Positions 24,054-34,850 of a DNA stretch of 64,000 nt are shown piece by piece. How positions within the stretch are numbered: position 1 is the stretch's first letter; each line of letters begins with the position of its first letter. The notes under the pieces are model-generated. The model was not told the DNA's origin. It was given only the letters and a program-made list of their open reading frames with translations, and made no database searches. Both the position numbers and the translations under genes were made by a program. The stretch comes from an uncultured Pseudomonadota bacterium (GTDB lineage Bacteria; Myxococcota_A; UBA796; CAJQPC01), in the NCBI GenBank assembly GCA_913060515.1, contig CAJXRZ010000001.1, positions 177,478 through 241,477 on the forward strand, in the 5' to 3' direction.

Positions 24054-24686
24054 TCAACCCACCAAGGTGAGCAGGGTGTCTTCGTCGCCGCTGAGGGTCT
24101 CGACCGGCACCTCGCGCAGGCCCAGCAGGTGTGTGCGGGCCTCGTCTAGGTCTCTCAGAATCATCGCCTTCTCTCCATCTTGGTCTTCCAGAGTCCGCAT
24201 CAGTCGCCGCTCGCTGCGTTCGATCGCGTCCAGGGAGTTCTGCAACTGCTCCTGTACAAGGGCCCTTTGGGTGCGCGCTTCGTCTCCCCGGCGCTGGGCG
24301 AAGCGCTTGAGCTCTCGGGCGCTCCTGGCCACCCGCCGCGCGCTGGCTGGGTCCAGCTCCTTTGGGGCGGAGCGTGCCAGCAGGTCCACCGCAGCGCTCA
24401 GGTCCGCATCCTCACGTTGGCAGGCTTTGAGGGCCTGAATCAGCGCTCCGATGGCGTCTGCGCCGTCCTGGTCTGCGCTCACTGGGCGGGGGGTGAGCCA
24501 AGGGCGCAAGGAGCGGATCTCGTCGACGACCCACGGGCCGGCCGTCTTCTCCCGCAGCTCGTCGATGAGGGCCTTGATGCGCCAGCTTCCCTCGGGCGAG
24601 GCCTGCTCGCTCAAGTTGTGGAGTGCCTCCAGCAGTCCCTTCTTTAGGGTGGTCTCCCGGACCGATGCATTCCAGAATGGCGCCAT
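24054..24686 (-). CDS. helical coiled-coil protein coupled to the diguanylate cyclase
   Basis: 210 residues from the ATG at 24686 (GGAGAG about 8 nt upstream). It is entirely helical and charged, with a long coiled coil at about 120-195 (RRGDEARTQRALVQEQL, then ERSERRLMRTLEDQDGEKAM). There is no transmembrane segment and no known domain. The 3-bp gap to the cyclase suggests it controls or localises that enzyme; the cyclase N-terminus is also helical and might pair with it. Confidence 0.6.
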   Translation of the reverse strand: MAPFWNASVRETTLKKGLLEALHNLSEQASPEGSWRIKALIDELREKTAGPWVVDEIRSLRPWLTPRPVSADQDGADAIGALIQALKACQREDADLSAAVDLLARSAPKELDPASARRVARSARELKRFAQRRGDEARTQRALVQEQLQNSLDAIERSERRLMRTLEDQDGEKAMILRDLDEARTHLLGLREVPVETLSGDEDTLLTLVG

Positions 24687-24744
24687 GGCTGCTCTCCGCA
24701 TGTACCCGAATCGGGCCGGAGAGCGTGGCCTTGAGGCGGATCCC

Positions 24745-26037
24745 TCAGGTGATCCCGCCGAAGAGCGCGCGGCGTTGTCGCTCCCACCTGGGCAGCCCCG
24801 CTGGCTCTTTGGGGTAGCGCTTGTGGTGGGCCTTGAGCGCCTGCATGCGGGCCAGGACGGGCACCATGCGTTTGGCCAGGGAGGGCATACGCGCCAAGCC
24901 CTGCACCGCCGTGATGGCCTCGCTGGCGGAAGGGACAGGGTCTTGCTGGACCAGGGTCGCCCGGGACAAGCTCTCGCCCATCACGCCGGAGGACATCATC
25001 GCCCTCAACTCCTCCTCGCTCAGTGATTGGGACAGGGCCCGAAAGGCGACCATCGCGCACAGGGAGCCTGCGCGCTCTCGCTGCCAGCGTCGGTTGAACT
25101 GCCAGGCGCTCTGGCCCTCAGACAGACTCTGGGCCAAGAGATGGGCGGCCAGCAGTTGTTGCCCGATGCCGGAGCCGTGGGCGCTAAAGACCATGCCCGC
25201 GGCGTCGCCCAACGCGACCTGTTGTCCTTGGCCGATGCAGGCCAGGGGGGCGCCCAGGGGCACGACCCGGGCACCGCCGTCGAGCTGCTCGCCAATCCAA
25301 GGCTGCTCGGCGGCGAAGGCCTCCAGGATCTTGAGGCCGGAGGGGTGGCCCAGGGCCGGCACACTGCCCGCCAGGATGGAGACCTTTCCGCCGTGAAGCT
25401 GCACGTTGAGGATGGAGTAGCCGCCAGCCACCCCGGTGAAGCAGAGGGTCTGATCCGATGGCACCCCGTGCGCAGCGAAGAAGGCGGCCGCGGCCTGGGG
25501 ATCCAGCAGGGCCCGCTTCTGTTGGGCTGCCGCGCAGAGGGGGCCGGGATCCTGCTGGCCGCGCAAGAGCTTGAGCCCCTTGAGCCCGCTGGCGTCGACC
25601 ACCACCTTGGCCTGCCATCTCGACGTCGAGGTCCCCACCAGTGCTTGCACGTCCCCGCCTTGAACCTTGACCTCGCTGGCCTGGTCCAGGAGAAGGGCCC
25701 CGTGTCGCTCCGCCTTGGAGAGCAGCCGTTGGGTCAACGCCGGCATCTCCACTTCCATCAGGTCGTGTCCTGTGATCACGCTGCGCTCAGGACCCCGTTG
25801 GGCCAGCATGTGGAAGGGCACGCCGCAAGCGTGGCCCTCGCCAGGGCCAGGGCTCGCCAGACCGCAGTGCGCGAAGACCCAGCGCGGCACGCCGTTGACC
25901 CACCGGGCGCCGCTCTCCCCAAGGCTGCGCCGCTCAATCCCCACCACGCGCAGCCCCCGCTCGGCGCATAGGGCGGCTGCTGCGGCCCCTGCCGTGCCCA
26001 GACCCACGATCACCAGGTCCACCTGCTCGGCGCTCAT
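24745..26037 (-). CDS. FAD-dependent oxidoreductase (geranylgeranyl-reductase-like)
   Basis: 430 residues. The Rossmann dinucleotide motif is VIVGLGTAGAAAAALCAERG (residues 9-28), followed by an acidic residue at the end of strand 2. A second FAD motif is QVALGDAAGMVFSAHGSGIGQQL, where the GD contacts the FAD ribose, as in the p-hydroxybenzoate hydroxylase/geranylgeranyl reductase superfamily. The substrate is unknown; candidates are isoprenoid or aromatic compounds. It is translationally coupled (ATGA overlap) to the degenerate MBL-fold gene upstream. Confidence 0.82.
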   Translation of the reverse strand: MSAEQVDLVIVGLGTAGAAAAALCAERGLRVVGIERRSLGESGARWVNGVPRWVFAHCGLASPGPGEGHACGVPFHMLAQRGPERSVITGHDLMEVEMPALTQRLLSKAERHGALLLDQASEVKVQGGDVQALVGTSTSRWQAKVVVDASGLKGLKLLRGQQDPGPLCAAAQQKRALLDPQAAAAFFAAHGVPSDQTLCFTGVAGGYSILNVQLHGGKVSILAGSVPALGHPSGLKILEAFAAEQPWIGEQLDGGARVVPLGAPLACIGQGQQVALGDAAGMVFSAHGSGIGQQLLAAHLLAQSLSEGQSAWQFNRRWQRERAGSLCAMVAFRALSQSLSEEELRAMMSSGVMGESLSRATLVQQDPVPSASEAITAVQGLARMPSLAKRMVPVLARMQALKAHHKRYPKEPAGLPRWERQRRALFGGIT

Positions 26038-26450
26038 TGGGGCTTTACCTGGTGACCGTTGACGTTCCAGATCAGGCCTTCGCCTTCCGCTCGGCTACGC
26101 AGCCGCAGAGCGCCCAGGGTCAGCACGCTCCCAGGCCAATCGGCCTCCACGGAGAGCTGGGCTTGGTTGGAGCGCATGAAGGCGCCGGCCAGCTGCTCAA
26201 CCTCCTGATTGCGCATGTCGACTAGGAGGCGCAGTGGGGGCTGCTCACGGTCCAATGCGAAGTGGCCCAACAGGCCATAGAGCCCGGCGATCCGGGGCCA
26301 GTGCCCGCTGGTGAAGCACAAGCCCGTGGGCCCGCTCTTGGGCAAGCCGGCATCCAGCCAAGCCTGGGCGGTGCCCTCTGGGCAGTCCACCAAGAGCGCG
26401 CTGTCTTTGGCGAGAAAGGCCACCGCGCCGGGGAGTTCAACGCGCTGCAT
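26034..26450 (-). CDS. degenerate metallo-beta-lactamase-fold protein
   Basis: 138 residues from the ATG at 26450. The string FLAKDSALLVDCPEGTAQAWLDAGL followed by GLCFTSGHWPRIAGLYGLLGHF follows the order of RNase Z/MBL proteins (substrate-facing strand, then 'THxHxDHiaGL.gLL'). The metal ligands have almost all been replaced; only one His of the HxHxDH site remains. It is also only about half the usual length. It is probably non-catalytic. It overlaps the lipoprotein gene upstream by 14 bp and the oxidoreductase by 4 bp. Confidence 0.6.
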   Translation of the reverse strand: MQRVELPGAVAFLAKDSALLVDCPEGTAQAWLDAGLPKSGPTGLCFTSGHWPRIAGLYGLLGHFALDREQPPLRLLVDMRNQEVEQLAGAFMRSNQAQLSVEADWPGSVLTLGALRLRSRAEGEGLIWNVNGHQVKPQ

Positions 26451-27492
26451 GGGCCGCCTGGAGCAGGAACTGGTTGAGCATGGGGTAGACCTCGCTGGGG
26501 GCATTGTCCCCCAAGATCAGGTCCAAGTGGCCGTAGTCCACGGAGAAGCCACTCTCTGTGCCTGCCAAGACATACTCCGCATTCCCCAAGTGCTCCGAGA
26601 GCGGTCGCACTTGCCAGCGCAGCGCCACCAGGTCGGCAGACCCTGCCCAGACCTGGGCGGGAACCTGGACATCGGCCAAGGGGGACAGGCGGTCTTGTGT
26701 GCCCGTCGCGTCGCTCAAGCCGCCCCTTGCGGCCATCTCACCCAGCTGGCGCATCTCCCCCTGCGTCATGGGGCTGGAGAGCTCCGCATAGACCCTGGGC
26801 CGTTGCTCCGGGGCGATGTCGTTGAAGAGCTGATCGTCGACGAAGGCATCCACAGGCGTGATGGGCTGGTCTCCGAGTTGGGCACGGAAGCGCCCTCCCA
26901 TCTCAGAGTCCACCCAGGGAAAGGGGCTGTAGCGGGCGGCTGTCAGAGCGGCGGAGTTGAGGGCATCCAGGTGGTCGAATGCCACTGGGCTGCCCAGGGC
27001 CACGAAGGCGTAGAGCGGCGCCTCCGGTGTGGTCGCCAGGTAGATGGCCCCCACCATGCCGCCCATCGAGTGGCCGATGTAGCCGACCCGTTCGGCCCCG
27101 GTCTGAGCTTGGATCTCCGCGATCGCGGCGGGCAGATCCAGGCCGGCGTAGTCGTCCAGGTTGCCATGGTTGCCCTCGAGCCAGCCCGCGTCCGGGTCCC
27201 CGCGTTCCTGCCCGCGACCCCGCAAATCTAGGAGCCAGGGGTCCAGGCCTGCCTCCTTGGCGGCCTCTGCGTAGCCCCGGCCGTCGGAGAGCCGAAAGCT
27301 GTGGTGGTTGCTGGAGACGCCATGTACCAAAAGGACGGGTGGACCGTCGCTTCCAGGCAGGTGGTGCAGGTTGATTTGCACACCGTCTGCGGTCTGGACC
27401 AGCCTGGACTCCAGGCCCTCTGAGTCGGCGCCGGGGCGCACCGGTTCAGTGCATGCGGCAAGGGCGATTAGCAGTGGCAGGAGGGGAGGCAC
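26437..27492 (-). CDS. alpha/beta-hydrolase lipoprotein (lipase-like)
   Basis: 351 residues, GTG start. The leader MPPLLPLLIALAAC is uncharged with the lipobox Cys at 14. Lipase-like features: HGVSSNHHSF (oxyanion loop), GHSMGGMVGAIYL with the nucleophile Ser near 147, an acid in VWAGSADLVA, and a His in VDYGHLDLILG near the C-terminus. It is anchored outside the cytoplasm and probably hydrolyses esters or lipids. It heads a three-gene overlapping operon with the MBL-like and FAD proteins. Confidence 0.8.
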   Translation of the reverse strand: MPPLLPLLIALAACTEPVRPGADSEGLESRLVQTADGVQINLHHLPGSDGPPVLLVHGVSSNHHSFRLSDGRGYAEAAKEAGLDPWLLDLRGRGQERGDPDAGWLEGNHGNLDDYAGLDLPAAIAEIQAQTGAERVGYIGHSMGGMVGAIYLATTPEAPLYAFVALGSPVAFDHLDALNSAALTAARYSPFPWVDSEMGGRFRAQLGDQPITPVDAFVDDQLFNDIAPEQRPRVYAELSSPMTQGEMRQLGEMAARGGLSDATGTQDRLSPLADVQVPAQVWAGSADLVALRWQVRPLSEHLGNAEYVLAGTESGFSVDYGHLDLILGDNAPSEVYPMLNQFLLQAAHAAR

Positions 27493-27543
27493 GGGGCAAA
27501 TCTAAGCACCTCATCCAAGCGCAGCACCGTAGATTTCTGGGGT

Positions 27544-27571
27544 GCTGTAATGGGCTGTAATGTGGCGTAAG
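27544..27571. repeat. 9-bp tandem operator-like repeats upstream of the lipoprotein hydrolase
   Basis: GCTGTAATG occurs twice at a 10-bp period (27544 and 27554), followed by the related TGGCGTAAG. The repeats lie about 50-80 bp upstream of the GTG start at 27492, where an activator or repressor could bind one face of the DNA helix. Confidence 0.4.
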
Positions 27572-27594
27572 GCTGCGCAGGGTACGTTGTCATC

Positions 27595-27609
27595 GCGCTC
27601 CTGGAGCGC
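27595..27609. repeat. 15-bp palindrome
   Basis: GCGCTCC and GGAGCGC are perfect 7-bp arms around a single T. It lies in the 250-bp non-coding gap between the lipoprotein hydrolase and the spoVR operon. Candidate operator or short hairpin. Confidence 0.35.
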
Positions 27610-27666
27610 CATTAGGGAGGGGGCGGACCGCAGCACACCGTGGCTGGGGTACGTCGCTCAACAGGT

Positions 27667-27696
27667 TTAGCCGTCGGCTCCAGGGCCGACGGCTAA
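27667..27696 (-). terminator. perfect 12-bp hairpin, terminator of the prkA-yeaH-spoVR operon
   Basis: TTAGCCGTCGGC and GCCGACGGCTAA pair perfectly around a 6-nt loop. The hairpin begins 46 nt after the stop of the last gene of the minus-strand operon. It is the strongest simple hairpin in the window. It is weakly T-rich on the plus side only, so it is not a textbook U-tract terminator. Confidence 0.65.
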
Positions 27697-27742
27697 GCGT
27701 GTTTCTTGTCTGCCGGATGCCCACCTGTGACGGCCCTTCGTC

Positions 27743-28204
27743 TCAGTCTGCTTGCTCCATGGCCTGGGCCAGCTCGTCCAAGAGCTCACCGAGTCCCTCA
27801 CGGCTCATGTCCAAGTGGGTCGCGCTGCGCTCGCGCTCTCTGAGAGCAATGGGGCGGAGGCTGGCCCGGCCTCCGCGCAGCTCCAGCTCTATGAAGCGGC
27901 CTCTGCGGAGGGGGCTGCGCAGTAGACCACCGCCCAGACGGTCGTCGACCTCGACTGGGGACAGGGCGCCGGGCAGTCCTGGGAAGGGCGTGGCCAAAGA
28001 GCGCGCTTGGCTGGAGGGAGGGGCAGGGTCTTCGACCTCCAACTCCAGCCCGAGCACACGCACGCCAATGGGACCGACCTCCTTTAGGTCAACCCACGCG
28101 CTGGATCCCTGAGCTTGCAGCTTCACCCGCTCGCTCGCTCCGCTCTCCAGAGCGCTTGCCAAGGCTTGGGCCAGAGTCTCAGGGATCTTGGGATCGGAGC
28201 TCAC
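27743..28204 (-). CDS. unrecognised acidic protein at the end of the spoVR operon
   Basis: 153 residues, soluble, no signal peptide. It has a Pro-rich middle and a beta-rich core (VGPIGVRVLGLELEVED, RGRFIELELRGGRASLRPIAL), then a helical C-terminus. It overlaps the spoVR stop by 4 bp, so it is translated with that operon. I do not recognise the family. Its fixed position suggests a role with PrkA, YeaH and SpoVR. Confidence 0.65.
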   Translation of the reverse strand: MSSDPKIPETLAQALASALESGASERVKLQAQGSSAWVDLKEVGPIGVRVLGLELEVEDPAPPSSQARSLATPFPGLPGALSPVEVDDRLGGGLLRSPLRRGRFIELELRGGRASLRPIALRERERSATHLDMSREGLGELLDELAQAMEQAD

Positions 28205-29700
28205 ACGGCCTCCCGCTGACTCTTGGTGAAGGCCGAGCCGTCGTGAGAGAGCAGAGTGGGCTTGCCTTCGATGTGGGTCTCAAGGTGAACGGGGCGCCCC
28301 CAGACCCGGCTCAGGTTGCCAAGGGTCAGCTCCGCCCAGTCCAGTTGGATGTCCAAGCCCTCGTAGGGATGGCTCAAGACCAGCTCGCCGCGGTTGGCGT
28401 GGTTGGCGTTTACGACCGAGAGCCGCGGCTGGCCTCGGTTGCTAAGTTGAAAGAGCAACTGTTGCTTGACGGCCTTGAACTCTCGGGTGCTGACGTTGAA
28501 CTTGCCGGTCTTCTTGTCGCGCTCCCAGACGAAGAGGCCGTGCTCGGCCACGAAGGACTCATCCAAGAACTCGTCGATGAAGGTGATGTCGTTGTGGGTC
28601 TTGCGCACCTCAAAGATCTTGGCGCGGCCGCCCATCGCTTGGGTGTCCCAAGCCGCCCGCTCCCGGGGGTCCTGTGTGCGGAACCAGTCCCGTCCGTGCT
28701 GGCCCTTGTTCCAGCGCTCCTCGATGTGGCGAAAGAGCTCTAGGCCGAGTTTGTAGGGGTTGAGCTGACCGGGTTGGGTGGCCACAGTCCCGGAGTGGTG
28801 GTCGGCATAGTCGATGACCTCGGCCGCCGTGAGGATGTCTTGGGTCATCATCGTGGTGTGCCAGAAGCTGGCCCAGCCCTCGTTCATGATCTTGGTCTGG
28901 CCCTGGGGCACAAAGTACAGAGCCTCATCGCGTACCATCTCCAAGATGTCCCGCTGCCATGCGCTCATCTGTGCGTATTGCAACAGAAATCCCAGGACAT
29001 CGCGCTCGGGCTTGGCTGGAAAGGTCTGGACGGCTTGGGCAGCCTGCGCTGCCTTCTCACGCTCCGCTGCAATGACTGCCGGTGGGTTGATGTAGGGGTC
29101 CATGTAGTCGCTGGCCGGCAGGCGGGGGTCCACGGGAGAGACCTGGCCTTGCACAGGCTCCTTGGGGTAGTGCACCGCGTGGGGGTCGATGAGGTTGTCG
29201 ATGCTCAGACAGATGTCGATCCAGGCCTCGACCACGTCGTGTCCCTGGGCGTTGATGTGCTTCTGTACGCGGGCAGCGTGGTTGGCCATCTGGTCCAACA
29301 TCTTCCGATTTGTCGGCGCAAACCACAGGTTGTTCTTGAAGAAGTCCACGTGTCCAAAGACGTGGGCCATGACCAGCTTCTGGTCCACCATCATGTTGTT
29401 GTCGAGCAGGTAGGCGTAGGAGGGGTCTGTGTTGATCACCATCTCGTAGATCTTGTGGAGACCGTATTCGTAGCCCTTCTGCATCTGAAGGTACTCCATG
29501 CCCCAACGCCAGTGCGGGTAGCGCGTCGGAAAGCCGCCGTAGCTGGCCAGCATGTTGATCTCGTCAAAGTCACAGACCTCGAAGATGGTCTCGAAGAAGT
29601 CCAGACCATGGCCCTTCGCGATGTCCTGGATGTGGACCCGGGCCTCCTCCAGCTCTGGAGAGAGACCTCGGCGCGCTCTAAAGAAAAAGCTATCAGCCAT
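28201..29700 (-). CDS. spoVR: SpoVR family protein (YcgB-like)
   Basis: 499 residues, the usual length. Family hallmarks: FETIFEVCDFDEINMLASYGGFPTRYPHWRWGMEYLQMQKGY in the N-terminal half, VMAHVFGHVDFFKNN, and FWHTTMMTQDIL. The His/Asp-rich residues could bind metal. In Bacillus SpoVR is needed for spore cortex formation; in non-sporulating bacteria it always accompanies PrkA and YeaH and takes part in stationary-phase stress. It starts 2 bp after the yeaH stop. Confidence 0.95.
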   Translation of the reverse strand: MADSFFFRARRGLSPELEEARVHIQDIAKGHGLDFFETIFEVCDFDEINMLASYGGFPTRYPHWRWGMEYLQMQKGYEYGLHKIYEMVINTDPSYAYLLDNNMMVDQKLVMAHVFGHVDFFKNNLWFAPTNRKMLDQMANHAARVQKHINAQGHDVVEAWIDICLSIDNLIDPHAVHYPKEPVQGQVSPVDPRLPASDYMDPYINPPAVIAAEREKAAQAAQAVQTFPAKPERDVLGFLLQYAQMSAWQRDILEMVRDEALYFVPQGQTKIMNEGWASFWHTTMMTQDILTAAEVIDYADHHSGTVATQPGQLNPYKLGLELFRHIEERWNKGQHGRDWFRTQDPRERAAWDTQAMGGRAKIFEVRKTHNDITFIDEFLDESFVAEHGLFVWERDKKTGKFNVSTREFKAVKQQLLFQLSNRGQPRLSVVNANHANRGELVLSHPYEGLDIQLDWAELTLGNLSRVWGRPVHLETHIEGKPTLLSHDGSAFTKSQREAV

Positions 29701-29702
29701 GG

Positions 29703-30796
29703 TTATCTCCCTTTTCCTAGCAGTTCTTTGATCGAGTTCATGATGCCCTCGCGGTCCGGAACCTGGGAGACGACGACCCGCTCATCTGCATCGAACTTGC
29801 CGACGAGGTCATTGATGAACTGCCCGGATCCGTATTGCGACTCCACCTGGGCGTAGGAGAACTGGTTGACGCGTGGAAGCATCTTGCTCTCCAGCATCTC
29901 CAAGCAGAGGGAGGTGTCCGAGCCCGACCAGTTGTCTCCATCGGAGAAGTGAAAGGGGTAGATGTTCCAGTCCTGGGCTGGGTAGTCCTGACCCATAATC
30001 TTCAGGCAAAGTGTATAGGCCGAGGAGATCAGAGTGCCGCCCGACTCCCGGGTGTGGAAGAAGGTGTGACGGTCCACTTCCTTGGCGGCCGCGTCATGGA
30101 TGATGAAGCGCGTCTCCACGTTTTTGTATTGATGCTTCAGCCACAGATCCAGCCAGAAGGCCTGGCTACGCACGATCTCCTTCTGCTCTTTGCCCATCGA
30201 GCCCGAGACATCCATCATGTAGAGGATGACCGCGTTGCTCATCGGCTGGGTGGTGGGCTTCCAGGACCTGTAGCGCTTGTCCTCCTTGATGGGCACGATG
30301 ATGGGGCTGCTGCCCTTGTAGGTGCCGCTGGAGATCTGTCGCTTCAATGCCTGCCTAAAGGTGCGACGGGTGTGGCGCAGGGACTCCGGACCGACACGAC
30401 TGATGCCGGTGTACTTGTCCTTCTCTGAGCTGATCTCTTTTTGGCCCTTGGGCTGGATGTTGGGCAGCTCGAGCTCCTCACCCATGATCTGTGCCAGCTC
30501 CTCAAAGCTGACCTCGACCTCGAGGGAGTGCTCTCCTGGTTTGTCTCCAGCCTCTCCCGGACCCTGGCCAGGCTTTCCCTCGCCTTCTCCTTCTCCTTCG
30601 CCCTGACCCACGCCGCTTGGGTTCTCGCCATAGCGCAGCCGCGGGATCTGGATCTGTGGCAGGGGAATGCGGACCAGCTGGTCGCCTTCCTTTCCGATCA
30701 TGTCCTTGGAGCTCATGAAGCGCTTCAGGTCCTTGCGGATCCGGCCCTTCACGATGTGTCGAAAGCGATACAGATCTTTGTCGATGTTCAGGGGCA

Positions 30797-30797
<1 letters not shown>
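29703..30797 (-). CDS. yeaH: YeaH/YhbH family protein (DUF444)
   Basis: 364 residues. An N-terminal basic region ([23 protein letters not shown]) is followed by a Gly/Glu-rich linker ([16 protein letters not shown]). The C-terminal von Willebrand A-like domain has the MIDAS-type MMDVSGSMG and the conserved [11 protein letters not shown] and [12 protein letters not shown]. It overlaps the prkA stop by 1 nt. The vWA domain probably lets it scaffold the PrkA kinase complex. Confidence 0.95.
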
Positions 30798-32875
<2,078 letters not shown>

Positions 32876-33185
32876 GACCGCTCCTCCTGGGTCCCCGAAG
32901 GGGGTCTGGAGAAGTCACTTGGTCTGAGATGCGAGAACGGGGTGTCAGGTGGTCTGGAAATCGGATTCCGCTTGTGGTACGCGGTTTCCGACAAGGATAT
33001 TCTTGCCCTTGGATTTGGGGTCCGCAGGAAAGAGCCCTTGAGAGCACCATCGGACGGTGCTTCCCTAGCTTTAGACACCGCGATCGGGGATTCGTTCCAC
33101 CAGACGATCCGAACAACGCCCACCACATGCGTTGGCGATCCTGGGAACGCTCTCCAGATTAGGTCAAGAGAAAGTCAACGACGTC
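32876..33185. other. 310-bp non-coding gap upstream of prkA
   Basis: No convincing gene. An 84-codon open frame on the minus strand overlaps the prkA start and is compositionally unlike a protein. The gap holds the strong AGGAGG site for prkA near 32884-32889, and a hairpin at 33043-33061 (AGCACC and GGTGCT around 7 nt) about 125 nt past the stop of the next minus-strand gene. I could not pick a clear -35/-10 pair or a sigma-54 site for prkA. Confidence 0.5.
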
Positions 33186-34490
33186 TCAGAAGCGAACGGT
33201 CACACCCACGTAGCCGGGCGCCAAATTCGGCTGCACGTCCACCTTGTCCCAGCGGGTCTCGGGCACGAACTCAGGCTCGCTGACCGCGGGTGCAGGCTGT
33301 ACCACTTCGGGCTCATAGTCCCAGGGGATGCCCAGGGAGCTCTTGAGCATGTTGTTGTAGTCCTCGATCAGGCGCTCAGCGCGCTCACGGGACCAGGTCT
33401 CTGCGACCTCGGCGCGGTCTTCACGCTGGCCGTCTACGGCCCAAGGGGCAGAGGCCAGGGCGATCACGCCGGATCCGGCCATGACGCCGGCGGCCCAACG
33501 CATGTCGGTGTTGCTGCCGGTGCCGTTGCGGTAGTCCCCCAGGTCGGAGACGTAGATGCCGCGCTGGATGTCGATGGCGTCCAGGTACTCCTCATCGGAG
33601 GCGTAGTTCTCGCGGTCGACCCGTGACTCGTAGTTGTCCCAGTCCGGTCGAACCAAGTCGCGATCGATCAGGGCGATGGGGATCGCCGCCAGACCGATCA
33701 GCAGAACGCCGCCGCCGGCCACGCTCAGAGCCTTGATCTTGGCTTGCTTGGCCTCGGTCTCGAGCAGCTCAATGGCCTTTTCATCTTCGGTCATGCGGGC
33801 GAAGTTTCGCGTGTCCACGGGGTTGCCCATGCCATCGCGCACCACCCAAGGGACCTCGTAGTCGTAGGGGGTCTCGACCACTTGAAGGCGTCCGGATTCG
33901 AAGGCTGCCCAGGTCTCCTCGGAGATCACAACGGGGGGCTCCTCCCAGGCCTCGTCACCGGTGACGACGGGTCTGCGCTCGACTGCGCGGATGGGTCGCG
34001 CGAAGCTTCCGGACTCTTGGATCAGGCCCGTGGCCGTCCATCCAGGATTTTCCGGCAGCTCGCCCCAGTCTGCGGCGTCGCGGGACAAGGTGAGCTTGGC
34101 GCCCAGAGGGTTTCCTTCGGGTGGGAAGAGCAGCTTGCTGCCTCCGAAGTAGGCATCGAGGATCTTGATCTCGCCCCAGTACACGCTCCCATCTGGCAGC
34201 AGAACCAGGTCTGGCCCCGGGGCCCAGTCGGCTTCTTCTTGGCCCACGACCAAGGGCTGCTCGATCTGCGTGGCGAAGGTGAGGGGGGCACGCTCAATGA
34301 GGGCTTCCCATGTCGGTGCAGGCAGCTCAGGGGTGAGCAGCTCTGCTTCCTTCGTTGTGCCGCCCAAAGCTTGGTCCAGCACATCTTGTAGGTCCTGGCT
34401 CGCGCTGTCCTGCTCTGAGGACACGGGCTCTTCCCAAGCCTCCGAGGAGGGGTCTTGGGCAAGGACGGCAGCAGCAAGAAGAATCCACAT
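33186..34490 (-). CDS. exported envelope protein of unknown function
   Basis: 434 residues. MWILLAAAVLA is an 11-residue uncharged signal peptide. An acidic, Trp-rich periplasmic region follows, including repeats of the 'AWEEP' type (residues about 18 and 170). Two hydrophobic segments lie at about 255-277 (IKALSVAGGGVLLIGLAAIPIAL) and 330-350. The C-terminal end APGYVGVTVRF, finishing in Phe, resembles the last strand of an outer-membrane beta-barrel or an OM-linked protein. Function unknown. RBS GGGAAG lies upstream. Confidence 0.65.
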   Translation of the reverse strand: MWILLAAAVLAQDPSSEAWEEPVSSEQDSASQDLQDVLDQALGGTTKEAELLTPELPAPTWEALIERAPLTFATQIEQPLVVGQEEADWAPGPDLVLLPDGSVYWGEIKILDAYFGGSKLLFPPEGNPLGAKLTLSRDAADWGELPENPGWTATGLIQESGSFARPIRAVERRPVVTGDEAWEEPPVVISEETWAAFESGRLQVVETPYDYEVPWVVRDGMGNPVDTRNFARMTEDEKAIELLETEAKQAKIKALSVAGGGVLLIGLAAIPIALIDRDLVRPDWDNYESRVDRENYASDEEYLDAIDIQRGIYVSDLGDYRNGTGSNTDMRWAAGVMAGSGVIALASAPWAVDGQREDRAEVAETWSRERAERLIEDYNNMLKSSLGIPWDYEPEVVQPAPAVSEPEFVPETRWDKVDVQPNLAPGYVGVTVRF

Positions 34491-34555
34491 GTCTTCTTCC
34501 CTACAACCCTGTGGGCTCGTCCGCTACCCCCAAGGGAGGCAGGGGAAGCAAAAGC

Positions 34556-34774
34556 CTACTTGTGCCGGAAGGTGATGCGACCCTTGCTCAGGTCGTAGGG
34601 GCTCACTGCCACCGTCACGCGGTCACCAAGGACCACGCGGATACGGAAGCGACGCAGTCGACCAGCCAGGTGTGCCTGTACGGTGTGGCCTTGCTCGGTC
34701 TCTACCGAGAAGGTTCCGCCAGGGTGTACCAGGCTGATCACGCCTTCCATGTCGATCAGGTCATCACTTGCCAA
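34556..34774 (-). CDS. infA: translation initiation factor IF-1
   Basis: 72 residues, the exact length of IF-1, with an S1-like OB fold. DLIDMEGVISLVHPGGTFSVETEQGHTVQAHLAGRLRRFRIRVVLGDRVTVAVSPYDLSKGRITFRHK matches the family with the conserved VxPYDLxxGRIxFR end. TTG start with GGAGG 6-7 nt upstream, so expression may be damped at initiation. It is not in the usual ribosomal protein operon, as is common outside Firmicutes. Confidence 0.95.
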   Translation of the reverse strand: MASDDLIDMEGVISLVHPGGTFSVETEQGHTVQAHLAGRLRRFRIRVVLGDRVTVAVSPYDLSKGRITFRHK

Positions 34775-34850
34775 GCTTTCCTCCGAGGTCTAGCTTGTCG
34801 CAGTGGTAATCAACCAGCCCACCGGGCACAAGGGGCGATAGACTGTAGCC

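Noticed and set aside
33043-33061. AGCACC/GGTGCT hairpin as a terminator
   Set aside because: Only a 6-bp stem, about 125 nt after the nearest minus-strand stop and without a U-run, so it was mentioned only as part of the gap.
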